The notes under the pieces: generated by a model
Databases searched by the model: none
Seen by the model: the letters and a program-made list of their open reading frames with translations, nothing else
What the model was told of the DNA's origin: nothing
Assembly (NCBI GenBank): GCA_002256705.1
Contig: NQJI01000028.1
Span: 1-19,494 of the forward strand
Length of the DNA: 19,494 bases
From: Methylococcaceae bacterium NSM2-1
GTDB taxonomy: Bacteria; Pseudomonadota; Gammaproteobacteria; Methylococcales; Methylomonadaceae
Direction of reading: 5' to 3'
In this document: one piece after another, positions 8,223 to 17,482 of the stretch
Position numbering within the stretch: position 1 is the stretch's first letter
Layout: each line of letters opens with the position of its first letter
Program-made: the position numbers and the translations under genes

Positions 8223-8489
8223 GTGAACTCTGCAGATAAGAAAAAACTTCGAGCTGAGGCTCATACTTTAAAGCCCGTGGTTATGATTGGGCAATCAGGG
8301 CTTACAGCCGCAGTGCTAGCGGAGATTGAACTGGCACTTGATAGCCACGAATTGATTAAAGTAAAAATACGCGCAGAACGCGATGAACGCAAGCTGATGA
8401 GTGAAAAAATCTGCACCGATACGGGAGCAGTGCTAATTCAGACCATTGGTCAAATCGCAGTTATTTACCGATTGAATCCAGACAAGTAA
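8223..8489 (+). CDS. yhbY: YhbY family RNA-binding protein (CRM domain)
   Basis: This small protein of 88 residues has a CRM/YhbY fold and associates with pre-50S ribosomal particles. Visible family features are LKPVVMIGQSGLTAAVLAEI with the GxxG-type loop, the basic helix HELIKVKIRAERDERK, and the end AVLIQTIGQIAVIYR. The start is GTG at 8223, with AGGA about eight bases upstream. The ATG at 8219 is out of frame and soon stops. It is divergent from rlmE, the usual arrangement in gammaproteobacteria, and convergent with greA. Confidence 0.95.
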   Translation: MNSADKKKLRAEAHTLKPVVMIGQSGLTAAVLAEIELALDSHELIKVKIRAERDERKLMSEKICTDTGAVLIQTIGQIAVIYRLNPDK

Positions 8490-8497
8490 TCCAAGTT

Positions 8498-8540
8498 TAA
8501 GGCGAAAGAACACTTAATGTCTCTTCCGCCTTTCGCCTTA
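8498..8540. terminator. inverted repeat between convergent yhbY and greA
   Basis: TAAGGCGAAAG (8498-8508) and CTTTCGCCTTA (8530-8540) are a perfect 11-base inverted repeat with a 21-base loop, placed exactly between the two converging stop codons. No good T-tract follows on either strand, so it may be a weak bidirectional terminator or a 3'-end stabiliser. Confidence 0.5.
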
Positions 8541-8541
8541 A

Positions 8542-9018
8542 TTAAATATATTTAATCGAAATAATTTCATAATCAATATTACCGCCCGGTGCTTTAACCG
8601 TAACAACATCCTCTACCTCTTTGCCGATTAATGCTCGTGCAATGGGTGAACCAATAGAAATGCGACCTTCCTTGATGCTGGCTTCATCTTCACCAACAAT
8701 CTGATAAGTCACCCTTTTCTCGGATTCGATGTCTTCGATTTCCACGGTTGCCCCAAACACCACTTTGCCATTGGCATCCACCTTGGTTATATCGATAATC
8801 TGCGCATTTGAGAGTTTGCTTTCAATTTCAGCAATCCGCCCCTCGGCAAAGCTTTGCTGCTCTTTCGCGGCATGATATTCGGCATTTTCCTTTAAATCAC
8901 CGTGCGCACGTGCAGTGGCAATGGACGCAATAATCCGCGGCCGCACGACTGATTTTAATTCTTCCAGTTCTGCACGTAATTTTTCTGCACCCTTGACGGT
9001 GAGAGGTACTTTATTCAT
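8542..9018 (-). CDS. greA: transcription elongation factor GreA
   Basis: GreA enters the RNA polymerase secondary channel and stimulates cleavage of backtracked transcripts. The 158-residue length is exactly typical. The N-terminal coiled coil (about 1-75) holds the tip residues Asp41 and Glu44 in [20 protein letters not shown]. The C-terminal FKBP-like domain contains [24 protein letters not shown] lies nine bases before the ATG. It follows carB by 82 bases, in the conserved carA-carB-greA order. Confidence 0.97.
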   Translation of the reverse strand: MNKVPLTVKGAEKLRAELEELKSVVRPRIIASIATARAHGDLKENAEYHAAKEQQSFAEGRIAEIESKLSNAQIIDITKVDANGKVVFGATVEIEDIESEKRVTYQIVGEDEASIKEGRISIGSPIARALIGKEVEDVVTVKAPGGNIDYEIISIKYI

Positions 9019-9100
9019 TTTTTAAAACTCCATTAATTATTTAGTTAGGCTACAGGCACAAGTTAACAAACTAAATTGTGTGTTTTTTTGCCTTGCGCCT

Positions 9101-12100
9101 TTAAGTCAGACTTTTATGCAAATCTTGCAGACAATTCACATCACCCGCATCCAATTCACCCAGTGCGTAACAGGCTGCCCTGGCACCTGCCATCGTTGTG
9201 TAATAGGTTACCCGGTGCTGCAAGGCTTCCCTACGCATGGTAAAGGAATCTGAAATTGCTTTTTTGCCTTCTGTGGTATTAATAATCAGCTGAATCTGGT
9301 CATTTTTAATCATATCAACGGTATTGGGTCTCCCTTCGTTGACCTTATAAACCACTTCACAGGGAATTCCCGCTTCCTTGAGAAATCTTGCCGTGCCGCC
9401 CGTTGCGACAATTTCATATTTTTTGTCTACCAGCATTCTGGCAATATCAGGTGCCTTGGCTTTATCAGCATCGCGAATACTGATCAGCACCTTACCACTA
9501 TCATTCAAGTTAACACCCGCCGCCCGTTGCGATTTAGCAAAAGCTTCACCAAAGGTTTTTCCCACACCCATCACTTCACCTGTTGATTTCATTTCTGGCC
9601 CTAGTAACGAATCTACGCCCGGAAACTTAACAAACCTAAAGTTTGCCCAACCATGACGCGAGCGGCAATTTTTGCCAGTGGATAACCTGTCGCTTTGGAT
9701 ACAAACGGTGCGGTGCGCGATGCCCGGGGATTGACTTCAAGCACATAAATATCCTCGCCCTGAATCGCAAACTGGGTATTCATCAAGCCTCTTACACCCA
9801 GCGCTTCCGCCATTTTCGCGACTTGCTCACGTAATTGATCCTGGATTTTTGGCGCCAAATCATAAGGTGGCAGTGAACACGCAGAGTCACCTGAATGCAC
9901 ACCCGCCTGTTCGATGTGTTCCATCAAACCGCCAATTAATACACGCTCACCGTCATAAATTGCATCAACATCCATTTCCACGGCATCATCTAAAAAGCGG
10001 TCCAGCAATACAGGAGAATCGTTGGATACACTCACCGCTTCCTTCATATAACGCTGCAAGCCTTCTTCATTAACGACAATTTCCATGGCTCGTCCGCCTA
10101 AAACATAAGAGGGGCGCACTACCAATGGATAACCAAGTTCTTTCGCTGCATTAATCGCTTGCTCTACCGACCGCGCAGTGGCGTTGGGTGGCTGTTTCAG
10201 TCCCAATCTTTCCAGCAATTTTTGAAAACGCTCCCTATCCTCCGCCAAATCTATCGAATCCGGCGACGTACCGATAATCGGCACACCGGCAGCTTCCAGA
10301 GCCCGGGCCAGCTTCAATGGCGTCTGACCACCATATTGAACAATCACGCCTTTAGGTTTTTCAAGGTAAACAATTTCCAGCACATCTTCCAGCGTTAATG
10401 ATTCAAAATATAAACGATCTGAAGTATCAAAGTCGGTTGAAACTGTTTCAGGATTGCAATTGATCATGATGGTTTCATAGCCATCTTCACGCAACGCCAA
10501 AGCCGCATGAACACAGCAGTAATCAAACTCGATACCCTGTCCGATCCGGTTAGGGCCGCCGCCGAGAATAATGATTTTTTCCTTATCCGAAACACGCGCT
10601 TCGCATTCTTCTTCGTAAGTGGAATACAAATAAGCAGTATCCGATGAAAATTCAGCGGCACAGGAATCGATACGTTTATAGACAGGGCGAATGTTCTGTT
10701 TATGGCGGACATTGCGCACCTCGGTTTCAGAGGCATCCAGCAGTTTGGCTATGCGCAAGTCCGAAAAACCCTTGCGCTTTAGCTTATAAAGCTCACCCTC
10801 TTTCAAGGTTGACAAGGTTTTGGTTGCCAACGACTGTTCAGTATTAATGAGATCTTCAATCTGCGCTAAAAACCACGGGTCAATTTTACAGGTATCATGA
10901 ATCTCGGCCAAGGTCATGCCGCTACGGAAAGCATCAGCAACATACAACAAACGATCCGGCCCCGGATGACGCATTTCCCTCTGCATTTTTTCCTTGGCGT
11001 CATCCCCGTTCAAGTCGATAATTTCATCAAGACCGCTAATGCCAATTTCCAAACCCCGCAAGGCTTTTTGCAACGATTCCTGGAAAGTGCGGCCAATCGC
11101 CATCACCTCACCCACTGATTTCATTTGCGTCGTCAAACGATCATCGGCTTGCGGGAATTTTTCAAAAGTAAACCGTGGCACTTTAGTCACTACATAATCG
11201 ATGGTTGGCTCAAATGATGCCGGAGTCGCGCCACCCGTGATTTCATTTTGCAACTCATCCAGGGTATAACCGACAGCTAATTTAGCCGCTACCTTGGCAA
11301 TCGGAAAACCTGTGGCTTTGGACGCCAGGGCAGACGAGCGCGATACCCGCGGATTCATTTCGATGACGATCAAGCGCCCATCAACCGGATTAATCGCCAC
11401 CTGGACATTGGAACCGCCCGTATCCACGCCAATCTCACGTAATACCGCCAAAGATACATTACGCAGAATTTGATATTCCTTATCGGTCAACGTTTGCGCG
11501 GGGGCTACGGTAATTGAATCGCCCGTATGCACGCCCATGGGGTCAAAATTCTCAATCGAACAGACAATAATGCAGTTATCCTTGGAATCACGCACGACTT
11601 CCATTTCGTATTCTTTCCAGCCCAATACCGATTCTTCAATCAATAACTCATTGGTGGGCGATAAATACAAACCGCGCTCACAAATTTCCACAAACTCTTC
11701 CTTGTTATAAGCAATACCACCGCCGCTACCGCCCATCGTAAAAGACGGACGAATGACAGTCGGATAACCCACTTCCTTTTGTGCTGCCATCGCCTCTTCC
11801 ATCGAATGCGCAGTTTTTGATTTTGCCACTTCAAAACCGATTTTCCGCATCGCCTGGTTAAATAATTCACGGTCTTCGGCTTTATTAATCGCCTCTTTGG
11901 TCGCGCCGATCATCTCGACCTTATATTTCTCCAGCACGCCATGGGCATCAAGATCCAGTGCACAGTTCAACGCTGTTTGCCCGCCCATTGTTGGCAAAAT
12001 GGCATCGGGGCGTTCTTTCGCTATGATTTTTTCGACGGTTTGCCAATCGATAGGCTCGATATAAACAGCATCCGCCATATCGGGATCGGTCATAATCGTG

Positions 12101-12255
12101 GCGGGATTGGAATTCACCAGAATAACGCGGTAACCTTCTTCGCGCAGCGCCTTACAGGCTTGCGTACCTGAATAATCAAACTCGCAGGCCTGACCAATAA
12201 CGATTGGACCTGCACCCAGTAATAAAATCGATTTTATGTCGGTTCTTTTTGGCAT
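9101..12255 (-). pseudogene. carB: carbamoyl phosphate synthase large subunit, frameshifted by an internal deletion
   Basis: CarB makes carbamoyl phosphate from bicarbonate, ATP and ammonia for arginine and pyrimidine synthesis. The first frame (12255 down to 9637) holds the carboxyphosphate ATP-grasp half ([20 protein letters not shown] at residue 9), the oligomerisation region, and most of the carbamoyl-phosphate half ([40 protein letters not shown]). After VMVGQTL it leaves the family sequence and stops at 9613. The family sequence resumes one frame over with [20 protein letters not shown] at 9634, through the allosteric MGS-like domain (VATGGTARFLKEAGIPCEVV), to 9101. In E. coli CarB 22 residues lie between KSL and FNKFPG; here only GG (9636-9635) lies between, so about 64 bases are missing. 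Sequence on both sides is otherwise well kept. As read, no full protein is made. Start context: ATG 20 bases after the carA stop, with no clear ribosome binding site. Confidence 0.9.
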
Positions 12256-12275
12256 TTTATGATTTGCTAGTCTAA

Positions 12276-13409
12276 TTATTGTTTGCTTGCATGATTCATC
12301 ATTTCGATGAACTCATCAAATAAGGATTCCACATCATGCGGACCGGGACTGGCTTCAGGATGGCCCTGAAAACTTATCGCCGGGCAATCAGTGCGCTTTA
12401 CACCCTGCAAACTACCATCGAACAAAGATCGATATGTCGCTATTAAATTAGCGGGCAAACTGGCTTCACTGACTGCAAAACCATGATTTTGACTGCTGAT
12501 CATCACGCGCCCAGAAGCTAGCTCCTGAACCGGATGATTGGCGCCATGATGACCGAATTTCATTTTTTCAGTTTTTGCGCCACTTGCCAAGGCCAGCAAT
12601 TGATGCCCCAGACAAATGCCAAACACGGGAATTTTAGTTTCCAGAATCGTTTTGATCGCTTCTGTGGCATAAGCACAGGGCTCAGGGTCGCCGGGGCCAT
12701 TGGACAAAAACACGCCATCGGGATTCATCGCCAATACAGAGGCTGCTGATGTTGTTGCGGGAACAACCGTAATACGACAGCCGCGATTAGCGAGTAATCT
12801 GAGAATGTTACGTTTGATACCAAAGTCGTAGGCAACAACATGTTTGGTCAGGTTCCCGGCTTGCGTATGGCCGTTTTGCAAATGCCAGATATTTTCAGTC
12901 CACTCATAAGACTTGGAAGTAGTGACTTCCTTGGCCAAATCCATGCCTTTTAATCCAGGGAAACTTTCAATCGCTGTTTTTGCAGCCTCAAGATCAACGG
13001 AATCACCGGCCATAATGCAGCCGCGTTGCGCTCCCTTGTCACGCAACAGACGGGTCAATTTTCGCGTGTCTATATCAGCAATAGCAACAACATTATTATC
13101 CAGCAAATACTGTTGCAGCGTTTTTTCACAGCGCCAGTTACTAGCCAACAATGGCAAATCCCTGATTACCAAACCACTGGCAAAAACACCAACGGACTCA
13201 TCGTCTTCGCTATTAGTTCCGACATTACCAATATGGGGGTAGGTTAATGTCACAATTTGCCGGGCATAAGAAGGATCGCTGAGAATTTCCTGGTACCCCG
13301 TCATCGCGGTATTAAAAACGACTTCACCTACAGAACAACCGTCTGCACCAATAGATACGCCGTTAAACACCGTTCCATCTTCTAACACCAATAATGCAGC
13401 CTTAGTCAA
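12276..13409 (-). CDS. carA: carbamoyl phosphate synthase small subunit (glutaminase)
   Basis: CarA hydrolyses glutamine and channels ammonia to CarB. From TTG at 13409 it has 377 residues (E. coli 382). The N-terminal half matches the family ([42 protein letters not shown]). The class I amidotransferase domain carries [16 protein letters not shown] with nucleophile Cys266, and [11 protein letters not shown] with His350 and Glu352. The frame is open back to an ATG at 13475, but those 22 residues do not resemble CarA. The TTG is preferred because it aligns with the family start ([12 protein letters not shown] in E. coli) and has GAGGTGA closely upstream. It is translated just ahead of carB (20-base gap). 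dapB, often upstream, is absent. Confidence 0.96.
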   Translation of the reverse strand: MTKAALLVLEDGTVFNGVSIGADGCSVGEVVFNTAMTGYQEILSDPSYARQIVTLTYPHIGNVGTNSEDDESVGVFASGLVIRDLPLLASNWRCEKTLQQYLLDNNVVAIADIDTRKLTRLLRDKGAQRGCIMAGDSVDLEAAKTAIESFPGLKGMDLAKEVTTSKSYEWTENIWHLQNGHTQAGNLTKHVVAYDFGIKRNILRLLANRGCRITVVPATTSAASVLAMNPDGVFLSNGPGDPEPCAYATEAIKTILETKIPVFGICLGHQLLALASGAKTEKMKFGHHGANHPVQELASGRVMISSQNHGFAVSEASLPANLIATYRSLFDGSLQGVKRTDCPAISFQGHPEASPGPHDVESLFDEFIEMMNHASKQ

Positions 13410-13493
13410 ACACGTCACCTCAAATGTGCAAAACGGGATGAACCCTTTAGGACTCATCCCGTTATAAAAAATCAAACTGCATCACTATACAAA

Positions 13494-13499
13494 ATTATA
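13494..13499 (-). promoter_or_regulatory. candidate -10 box of the carAB promoter
   Basis: On the minus strand TATAAT at 13499-13494 lies about 85 bases before the TTG start of carA. A second TATAGT follows ten bases downstream (13489-13484). No good -35 box was found for either, and no convincing arginine operator was seen. The assignment is by position. Confidence 0.3.
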
Positions 13500-13748
13500 C
13501 AGCTTTGGTCATTAACAATTTTTAAACCTGATACGTCCTGCATAACATTGTGTCTGTTTTATTTACCTCTGATAAGCGCTTAGGCTTTACTATACAGGCC
13601 ATATCGTGGATAACCAGAAATCGTCCGTTAAGTTCCATTTATGTTTTGTGTTCTATGGTATTTGCGCGGACGAATAGTTAGCGCCGTTAAATGCACTACA
13701 TTAGCTGCTTTTAGATTCATAACCGATATTACGCAAGCCACATAAATG
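13500..13748. other. intergenic stretch upstream of carA
   Basis: No supported gene is seen here. It lies between the carA promoter region and the repeat element that starts at 13749. Nothing further was recognised. Confidence 0.4.
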
Positions 13749-13878
13749 CCACGAAGGCACGAAGAACACAAAGTTATTGAGTGTTTCCCGATGGCTGCAA
13801 TCTTCAGCCATTGTGAAATGATAGGTTCTCATAAAGAACGTGCATGAAATAACTTTGGCATTTGAAACATTGATGCTG

Positions 13879-13938
13879 TTCGTCCTGAACCTTCGGCTAT
13901 GCTCAGGATTAAAGGGCTGGTCGAAGGATGGTACGACA
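13879..13938. repeat. REP-like palindromic motif
   Basis: GTTCGTCCTGAACCTTCGG is followed by TATGCTCAGGA, and further on by GGTCGAAGGATGGTACGAC. CCTGA...TCAGG and GTTCGTC...GTACGAC form nested imperfect palindromes. The GTCCTGA...TCGAAGG words belong to a type of intergenic repeat common in proteobacterial genomes. Confidence 0.5.
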
Positions 13939-14061
13939 AAATTATACTGTGAGGACTCCCAAGTATTCCCATCTTCGGTATAACGGTTAACTGAAAGGTC
14001 GATAACTTAGCTGAAAATTATATGCCATAAGGTAGCCTTTTAAATCTTCGTGTTCTTCGTG

Positions 14062-14086
14062 TCCCTTCGACTGCGCTCAGGACAGG
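14062..14086. repeat. 25-base REP-like insert inside the right inverted end
   Basis: The segment contains CCTTCGACTGCGCTCAGGAC, related to the motif at 13879-13938 (GTCCTGA and TCGAAGG words in inverse orientation). Removing it joins CTTCGTGTTCTTCGTG to CTTCGTGG and restores the inverted copy of the left end, so it looks inserted. The exact edges are ambiguous by a base or two. Confidence 0.5.
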
Positions 14087-14125
14087 CTTCGTGGTAAAAA
14101 TTTCTTAGCCATTACGTGACATCAG

Positions 14126-14153
14126 TTCATAACCTGACTTTTATATGTATAAT
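14126..14153 (+). promoter_or_regulatory. candidate sigma-70 promoter of argH
   Basis: TTCATA (14126-14131), a 16-base spacer and a perfect TATAAT (14148-14153) would start transcription near 14160, about 28 bases before the argH ATG at 14188. The promoter lies just past the repeat element. Confidence 0.55.
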
Positions 14154-14187
14154 TCCGCATCTTCAGTTAATCCGCATAAAAATCATC

Positions 14188-15582
14188 ATGACCACAGTTA
14201 ATTCCGAAAAACTTTCCAGTGCCCGTTTTGCTCAGGCGACCGATGCTTTTGTAGAGGTGTTTACTGCTTCTGTCGATTTTGACCAACGCATGGCCCAACA
14301 GGACATCCAGGGATCAATCGCCCATGCCACTATGCTTGCGCACTGCGGCATCCTGACTGAAAAGGAACGTGACGTTATCGTTAGCGGCCTGAAACAAATT
14401 GGTGAAGAAATCGTTAACGGTGAATTCGTCTGGTCTATAAAGCAGGAAGATGTGCACATGAACATTGAAGCCAGACTGACTGATTTAATAGGCATAGCGG
14501 GGAAAAAACTGCATACCGGCCGCTCCCGCAACGATCAGGTAGCAACCGATATTCGCCTTTATCTGCGCAGTGAAATCAAGCATATCTCGGATCAACTCAC
14601 ACGTCTGCAAACAGCCATACTGGATTTGGCGGAGCAACATGCCGACACCATCATGCCGGGTTTTACGCATTTGCAGGTCGCCCAACCGATTACTTTTGGT
14701 CATCACCTGATGGCCTGGTTTGAAATGCTAAGCCGCGATCAGGAAAGACTTCAGGATTGCCGTAAACGGATCAATATCATGCCGTTAGGCGCAGCCGCAC
14801 TAGCCGGAACCAGTTACCCGATAGATCGCTTTATGACGGCTGATTTGCTTGGTTTCAACCGACCCTCGGCCAATTCACTGGATTCTGTCAGTGACCGTGA
14901 TTTTGCGATTGAATTTACGGCGGTGGGCAGCCTGATCATGATGCACTTATCGCGTTTTTCCGAAGAATTAATCCTGTGGTCCAGCGCCCAGTTTGATTTT
15001 ATCGAAATGCCCGATGCGTTCTGTACCGGTTCTTCCATTATGCCGCAAAAGAAAAACCCCGATGTACCTGAACTGGTACGTGGTAAATCGGGCCGGGTAA
15101 CGGGCCATTTAATGTCGCTGCTGATGCTGATGAAAAGCCAGCCTTTAGCTTATAACAAGGACAATCAGGAAGATAAAGAGCCGCTGTTTGATACCGCTGA
15201 TACTTTAATTAACTGCTTGCGGGCTTATGCTGACATGGTTCCTCACATCAGCGCAAAAAAAGCAAACATGTATAACTCAGCCAAACGCGGCTTTGCCACC
15301 GCGACCGATCTTGCCGATTATCTGGTGCGTAAAGGCATGGCTTTTCGTGATGCCCATGAAATTGTTGGCTTGGCAGTACGATTAGGTTTGGAAAGCAAGC
15401 GTGACCTATCGGAAATCCCGTTATCAGAGTTACAACAGTTTTCAGCACTGATTACTGCGGATGTTTTCGATTTTTTAACCCTGGAAGGTTCGGTTGCGTC
15501 ACGTAAACATATCGGCGGCACTGCCCCCGATACGGTAAGAAACGCAATTCAAACTGCGCGCCAGAATATGTCTGTTATGTAA
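14188..15582 (+). CDS. argH: argininosuccinate lyase
   Basis: ArgH splits argininosuccinate into arginine and fumarate, the last arginine step, in a cytoplasmic tetramer. From ATG at 14188 the protein has 464 residues, the usual size. Conserved blocks are [19 protein letters not shown] (109-127), [11 protein letters not shown] with catalytic His161, and the fumarase/lyase signature [19 protein letters not shown] (from 281) whose serine is the catalytic acid. The frame is open to an ATG at 14116, but that start would lie upstream of the promoter and add non-family sequence. No clear ribosome binding site precedes 14188. Functionally it pairs with carAB (arginine), though they are transcribed divergently. 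Confidence 0.96.
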   Translation: MTTVNSEKLSSARFAQATDAFVEVFTASVDFDQRMAQQDIQGSIAHATMLAHCGILTEKERDVIVSGLKQIGEEIVNGEFVWSIKQEDVHMNIEARLTDLIGIAGKKLHTGRSRNDQVATDIRLYLRSEIKHISDQLTRLQTAILDLAEQHADTIMPGFTHLQVAQPITFGHHLMAWFEMLSRDQERLQDCRKRINIMPLGAAALAGTSYPIDRFMTADLLGFNRPSANSLDSVSDRDFAIEFTAVGSLIMMHLSRFSEELILWSSAQFDFIEMPDAFCTGSSIMPQKKNPDVPELVRGKSGRVTGHLMSLLMLMKSQPLAYNKDNQEDKEPLFDTADTLINCLRAYADMVPHISAKKANMYNSAKRGFATATDLADYLVRKGMAFRDAHEIVGLAVRLGLESKRDLSEIPLSELQQFSALITADVFDFLTLEGSVASRKHIGGTAPDTVRNAIQTARQNMSVM

Positions 15583-15652
15583 AACGAAGGATGTTTCCGA
15601 CCGGCCAAAAACGAGCGGAATATAATGGACAGTCAAACCGCAACCTATACAA

Positions 15653-16357
15653 TCAACTATTACCTGGCATTCCTTTGAGTAACCATGAAATAAAGTTTTC
15701 ACGATTACGGGAGCATATAATCACCTTACCTTTACCGGAAAACTTTAACACCATGCCTTCGCCACTGGTGACACTGTTTACCAGTTGACCTAAAAAGCCG
15801 CTGGATTGTTGTGTGGTTACAGAAATTTCATGGTGTAATGCGCTATCCCATGCGACCACATGAGCATTGTCAATAATAATGTCTTTGCCGGGTTCAACAT
15901 CCAGCACAAAACTGGAGCCAAAACCCGACACCGCCAGCTTGCCAAAACCAGTCGCTTCACAGATAAAAAAACCGCCTGTTTGACCAAACACGGCTGTGCC
16001 TAAACTTTGCGTGCGCACATTCAGACTAACGCCGCTTTCGGCGGCCACAAACGCGCCATCCGTTATCCTGTAGCTGGTTGTGCCAACCTCTAAAACCTGT
16101 ATTGCACCCGGCAGTGTCGGCGATAACAGACAATCGCCATCGCCTCGCGCCGCTTCAATATGTTGCTGAAAAAACGATTCACCATTGGCAAACCGGCGCA
16201 TCAAGGCGCTACCCAACCCGCCAGTCATTTTACCTTTTAACTCTAAAGCGCCTTCCATCATCACCATCGCGTTAGACTCGCAATAAATCTTTTCGCCGCG
16301 TAATAGACTGACGTGCAAAAAGGGGTCAATGTCACCCGTCACTGTAAATTGTGCCAT
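15653..16357 (-). CDS. AIM24 / TIGR00266 family protein
   Basis: This is a 234-residue soluble beta-rich protein of the bacterial family related to mitochondrial AIM24; the function is not established. Family marks are ESNAMVMMEGALELKGKMTG near the N-terminus, RRFANGESFFQQHIEA, the repeated glycine turns GFGKLAVSGFGSSFVLDVEP, and VAWDSALHHEISV. There is no signal peptide and no membrane segment. The start is ATG with a purine-rich GAGAGAG upstream. It is convergent with argH (70-base gap) and has no operon partner. The C-terminal end SRNRENFISWLLKGMPGNS is typical of such proteins, some of which are annotated TIGR00266. Confidence 0.88.
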   Translation of the reverse strand: MAQFTVTGDIDPFLHVSLLRGEKIYCESNAMVMMEGALELKGKMTGGLGSALMRRFANGESFFQQHIEAARGDGDCLLSPTLPGAIQVLEVGTTSYRITDGAFVAAESGVSLNVRTQSLGTAVFGQTGGFFICEATGFGKLAVSGFGSSFVLDVEPGKDIIIDNAHVVAWDSALHHEISVTTQQSSGFLGQLVNSVTSGEGMVLKFSGKGKVIICSRNRENFISWLLKGMPGNS

Positions 16358-16388
16358 TTTTCTCTCTCACCATAAAAAATTAACAAGC

Positions 16389-16418
16389 CAACTTGTAAGT
16401 TGTCGATTACCTTATAAT
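16389..16418. promoter_or_regulatory. palindrome with adjacent TATAAT
   Basis: CAACTT-GT-AAGTTG (16389-16402) is a palindrome with 6-base arms, 31 bases before the AIM24-type start. On the plus strand TATAAT follows at 16413-16418, so the palindrome covers the -35 position of a plus-strand promoter. It could be an operator for either direction. Confidence 0.3.
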
Positions 16419-16714
16419 TTGAGCCCATGATACAACGGATAACACAAAACCCACCTGTCTATAAAAAACCTCCAACGAGTTTATCAAAAGTATACAAGCA
16501 AAAGAACCTCTAATAATACCGTACTTCAACAAGACTCTCCTGAGCAAAATCAAAGGGCTGACCACGAATGGCTTAAATTCAAACTGACTCGCATTCTCGT
16601 GAAAGTACATTTTTTTATATTCCATGATGGTGACAGCTTTTTCACGACCGTTAAGTTAGTAGCCTAAAATTTCCATGTTTTCCTCAGAAATACGGGCATG
16701 ACGAGTAAAAAGTA

Positions 16715-16742
16715 TTGACCTCTAAAACCGGTAAGACATAAC
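16715..16742 (+). promoter_or_regulatory. candidate promoter of the GNAT gene
   Basis: TTGACC (16715-16720), a 16-base spacer and CATAAC (16737-16742) give a reasonable sigma-70 match about 75 bases before the ATG at 16816. Confidence 0.35.
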
Positions 16743-16815
16743 GTTGTGTTACGATAAATAGAAAAGTCACTGAAATTCCCTACATGTTTGCAAGAAACAC
16801 AAAGGAGAAACTGCG

Positions 16816-17463
16816 ATGGTTTTGAATGAAGCCGAAGGTGTGCAATACGAACTATTTGATATAAGCGATCTCCATGAAATGGCAGTGATGACGGCTGAAG
16901 CATTTGCTCGATATGAGCCAATTACTACAGCCTTGAGTATTCCTTCAGAAGATTTTATAGATTTTGTAAAACTGCGGTGGACTAAGGCGGAACAGGAAGA
17001 ATTGACCGTAATTGCCAGAAATCAGGACACTAACCAAATCATCGGCGCGATGGTTGCTGATGATTTTGCTCTAGAGCCACCGGAAGAAATCCGGCACCTT
17101 GGCGACAACTTTGGACCGGTATGGGCGATTCTGGATGATCTTGATAGCCAATACAAGCAGGGAAGGATTTTACCTAAGGGCGAATATCTTCACCTTTTAC
17201 TGCTTGCAGTAGATCATCGACAAACCGGCAAGAATGTGGCGAAGAATTTGTTAAAAACCTGTTTAGAGAACGGTGCCGGGAAAGGCTACAGAACAGGCGT
17301 CGCAGAGGCAACAGGTTTAGTTTCTCAACACATTTGCAGGAAATTCGGTTTTGTGGATCGTTTTGAAATCCCCTATAAAACCTTTACTTTTCAAGGCAAA
17401 CGGGTCTTTGAGTCCATTGAGGGTCATCGGAGCATCATTCTTATGGACAAAGCTCTGGTCTAG
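16816..17463 (+). CDS. GNAT family N-acetyltransferase
   Basis: This is a 215-residue protein with the GNAT fold: EELTVIARNQDTNQIIGAMVADD (about 61-83) fits strands 2-3, and HLLLLAVDHRQTGKNVAKNLL (126-146) fits strand 4 plus the acetyl-CoA pyrophosphate loop (RQTGKN, a Q/RxxGxG/A variant with Asn in place of the second Gly). GVAEATGLVSQHICRKFGF (161-179) fits the last strand and helix. The acceptor substrate cannot be told. AAAGGAG lies eight bases before the ATG, the clearest ribosome binding site in the window. It is convergent with the PLP decarboxylase, 19 bases apart, so the two are not one operon. Confidence 0.85.
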   Translation: MVLNEAEGVQYELFDISDLHEMAVMTAEAFARYEPITTALSIPSEDFIDFVKLRWTKAEQEELTVIARNQDTNQIIGAMVADDFALEPPEEIRHLGDNFGPVWAILDDLDSQYKQGRILPKGEYLHLLLLAVDHRQTGKNVAKNLLKTCLENGAGKGYRTGVAEATGLVSQHICRKFGFVDRFEIPYKTFTFQGKRVFESIEGHRSIILMDKALV

Positions 17464-17482
17464 CAACTGCGGACTTTCCAGA

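Larger units (their letters stand above)
13749..14094. repeat. about 350-base element with inverted CACGAAG-type ends (MITE-like)
   Basis: The left end (13749-13773) reads CCACGAAGGCACGAAG followed by AACACAAAG. The right end is its near-perfect inverted copy in two pieces: CTTCGTGTTCTTCGTG (14046-14061) and CTTCGTGG (14087-14094), split by a 25-base insert. No transposase or other frame lies inside. Internal features include a perfect stem ATGGCTG (13791-13797)/CAGCCAT (13805-13811) and a REP-like motif at 13879-13938. Related sequence recurs at 19431-19478. The whole could be a non-autonomous element or two separate intergenic repeats; no clear target-site duplication was seen. Confidence 0.55.
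16358..16814. other. intergenic region between AIM24-type and GNAT genes
   Basis: No confident gene is seen. On the plus strand ATG at 16427 opens a 28-codon frame (MIQRITQNPPVYKKPP...) ending at 16513. An adjacent frame with no usable start stays open from 16443 to 16667 and reads protein-like text (DHEWLKFKLTRILVKVHFFI). Together they could be a decayed small gene, or chance. A minus-strand frame of 72 codons at 16407-16625 has no ribosome binding site and no recognisable family. Confidence 0.3.

Noticed and set aside
9592..9634. Programmed frameshift in carB
   Set aside because: There is no slippery heptamer, and about 22 conserved codons are missing as well, so a deletion explains it better than recoding.
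13410..13475. N-terminal extension of CarA to the ATG at 13475
   Set aside because: The extra 22 residues are unlike CarA, and the TTG at 13409 has a good ribosome binding site and aligns with the family start.
13749..14094. CRISPR-like array
   Set aside because: The repeats are inverted ends and palindromes, not regularly spaced direct repeats with spacers.
14116..14187. N-terminal extension of ArgH to the ATG at 14116
   Set aside because: It would start upstream of the candidate promoter, and the added residues are not found in the family.
16407..16625. 72-residue minus-strand gene
   Set aside because: It has no ribosome binding site and no recognisable motif, and it overlaps the likely regulatory region.
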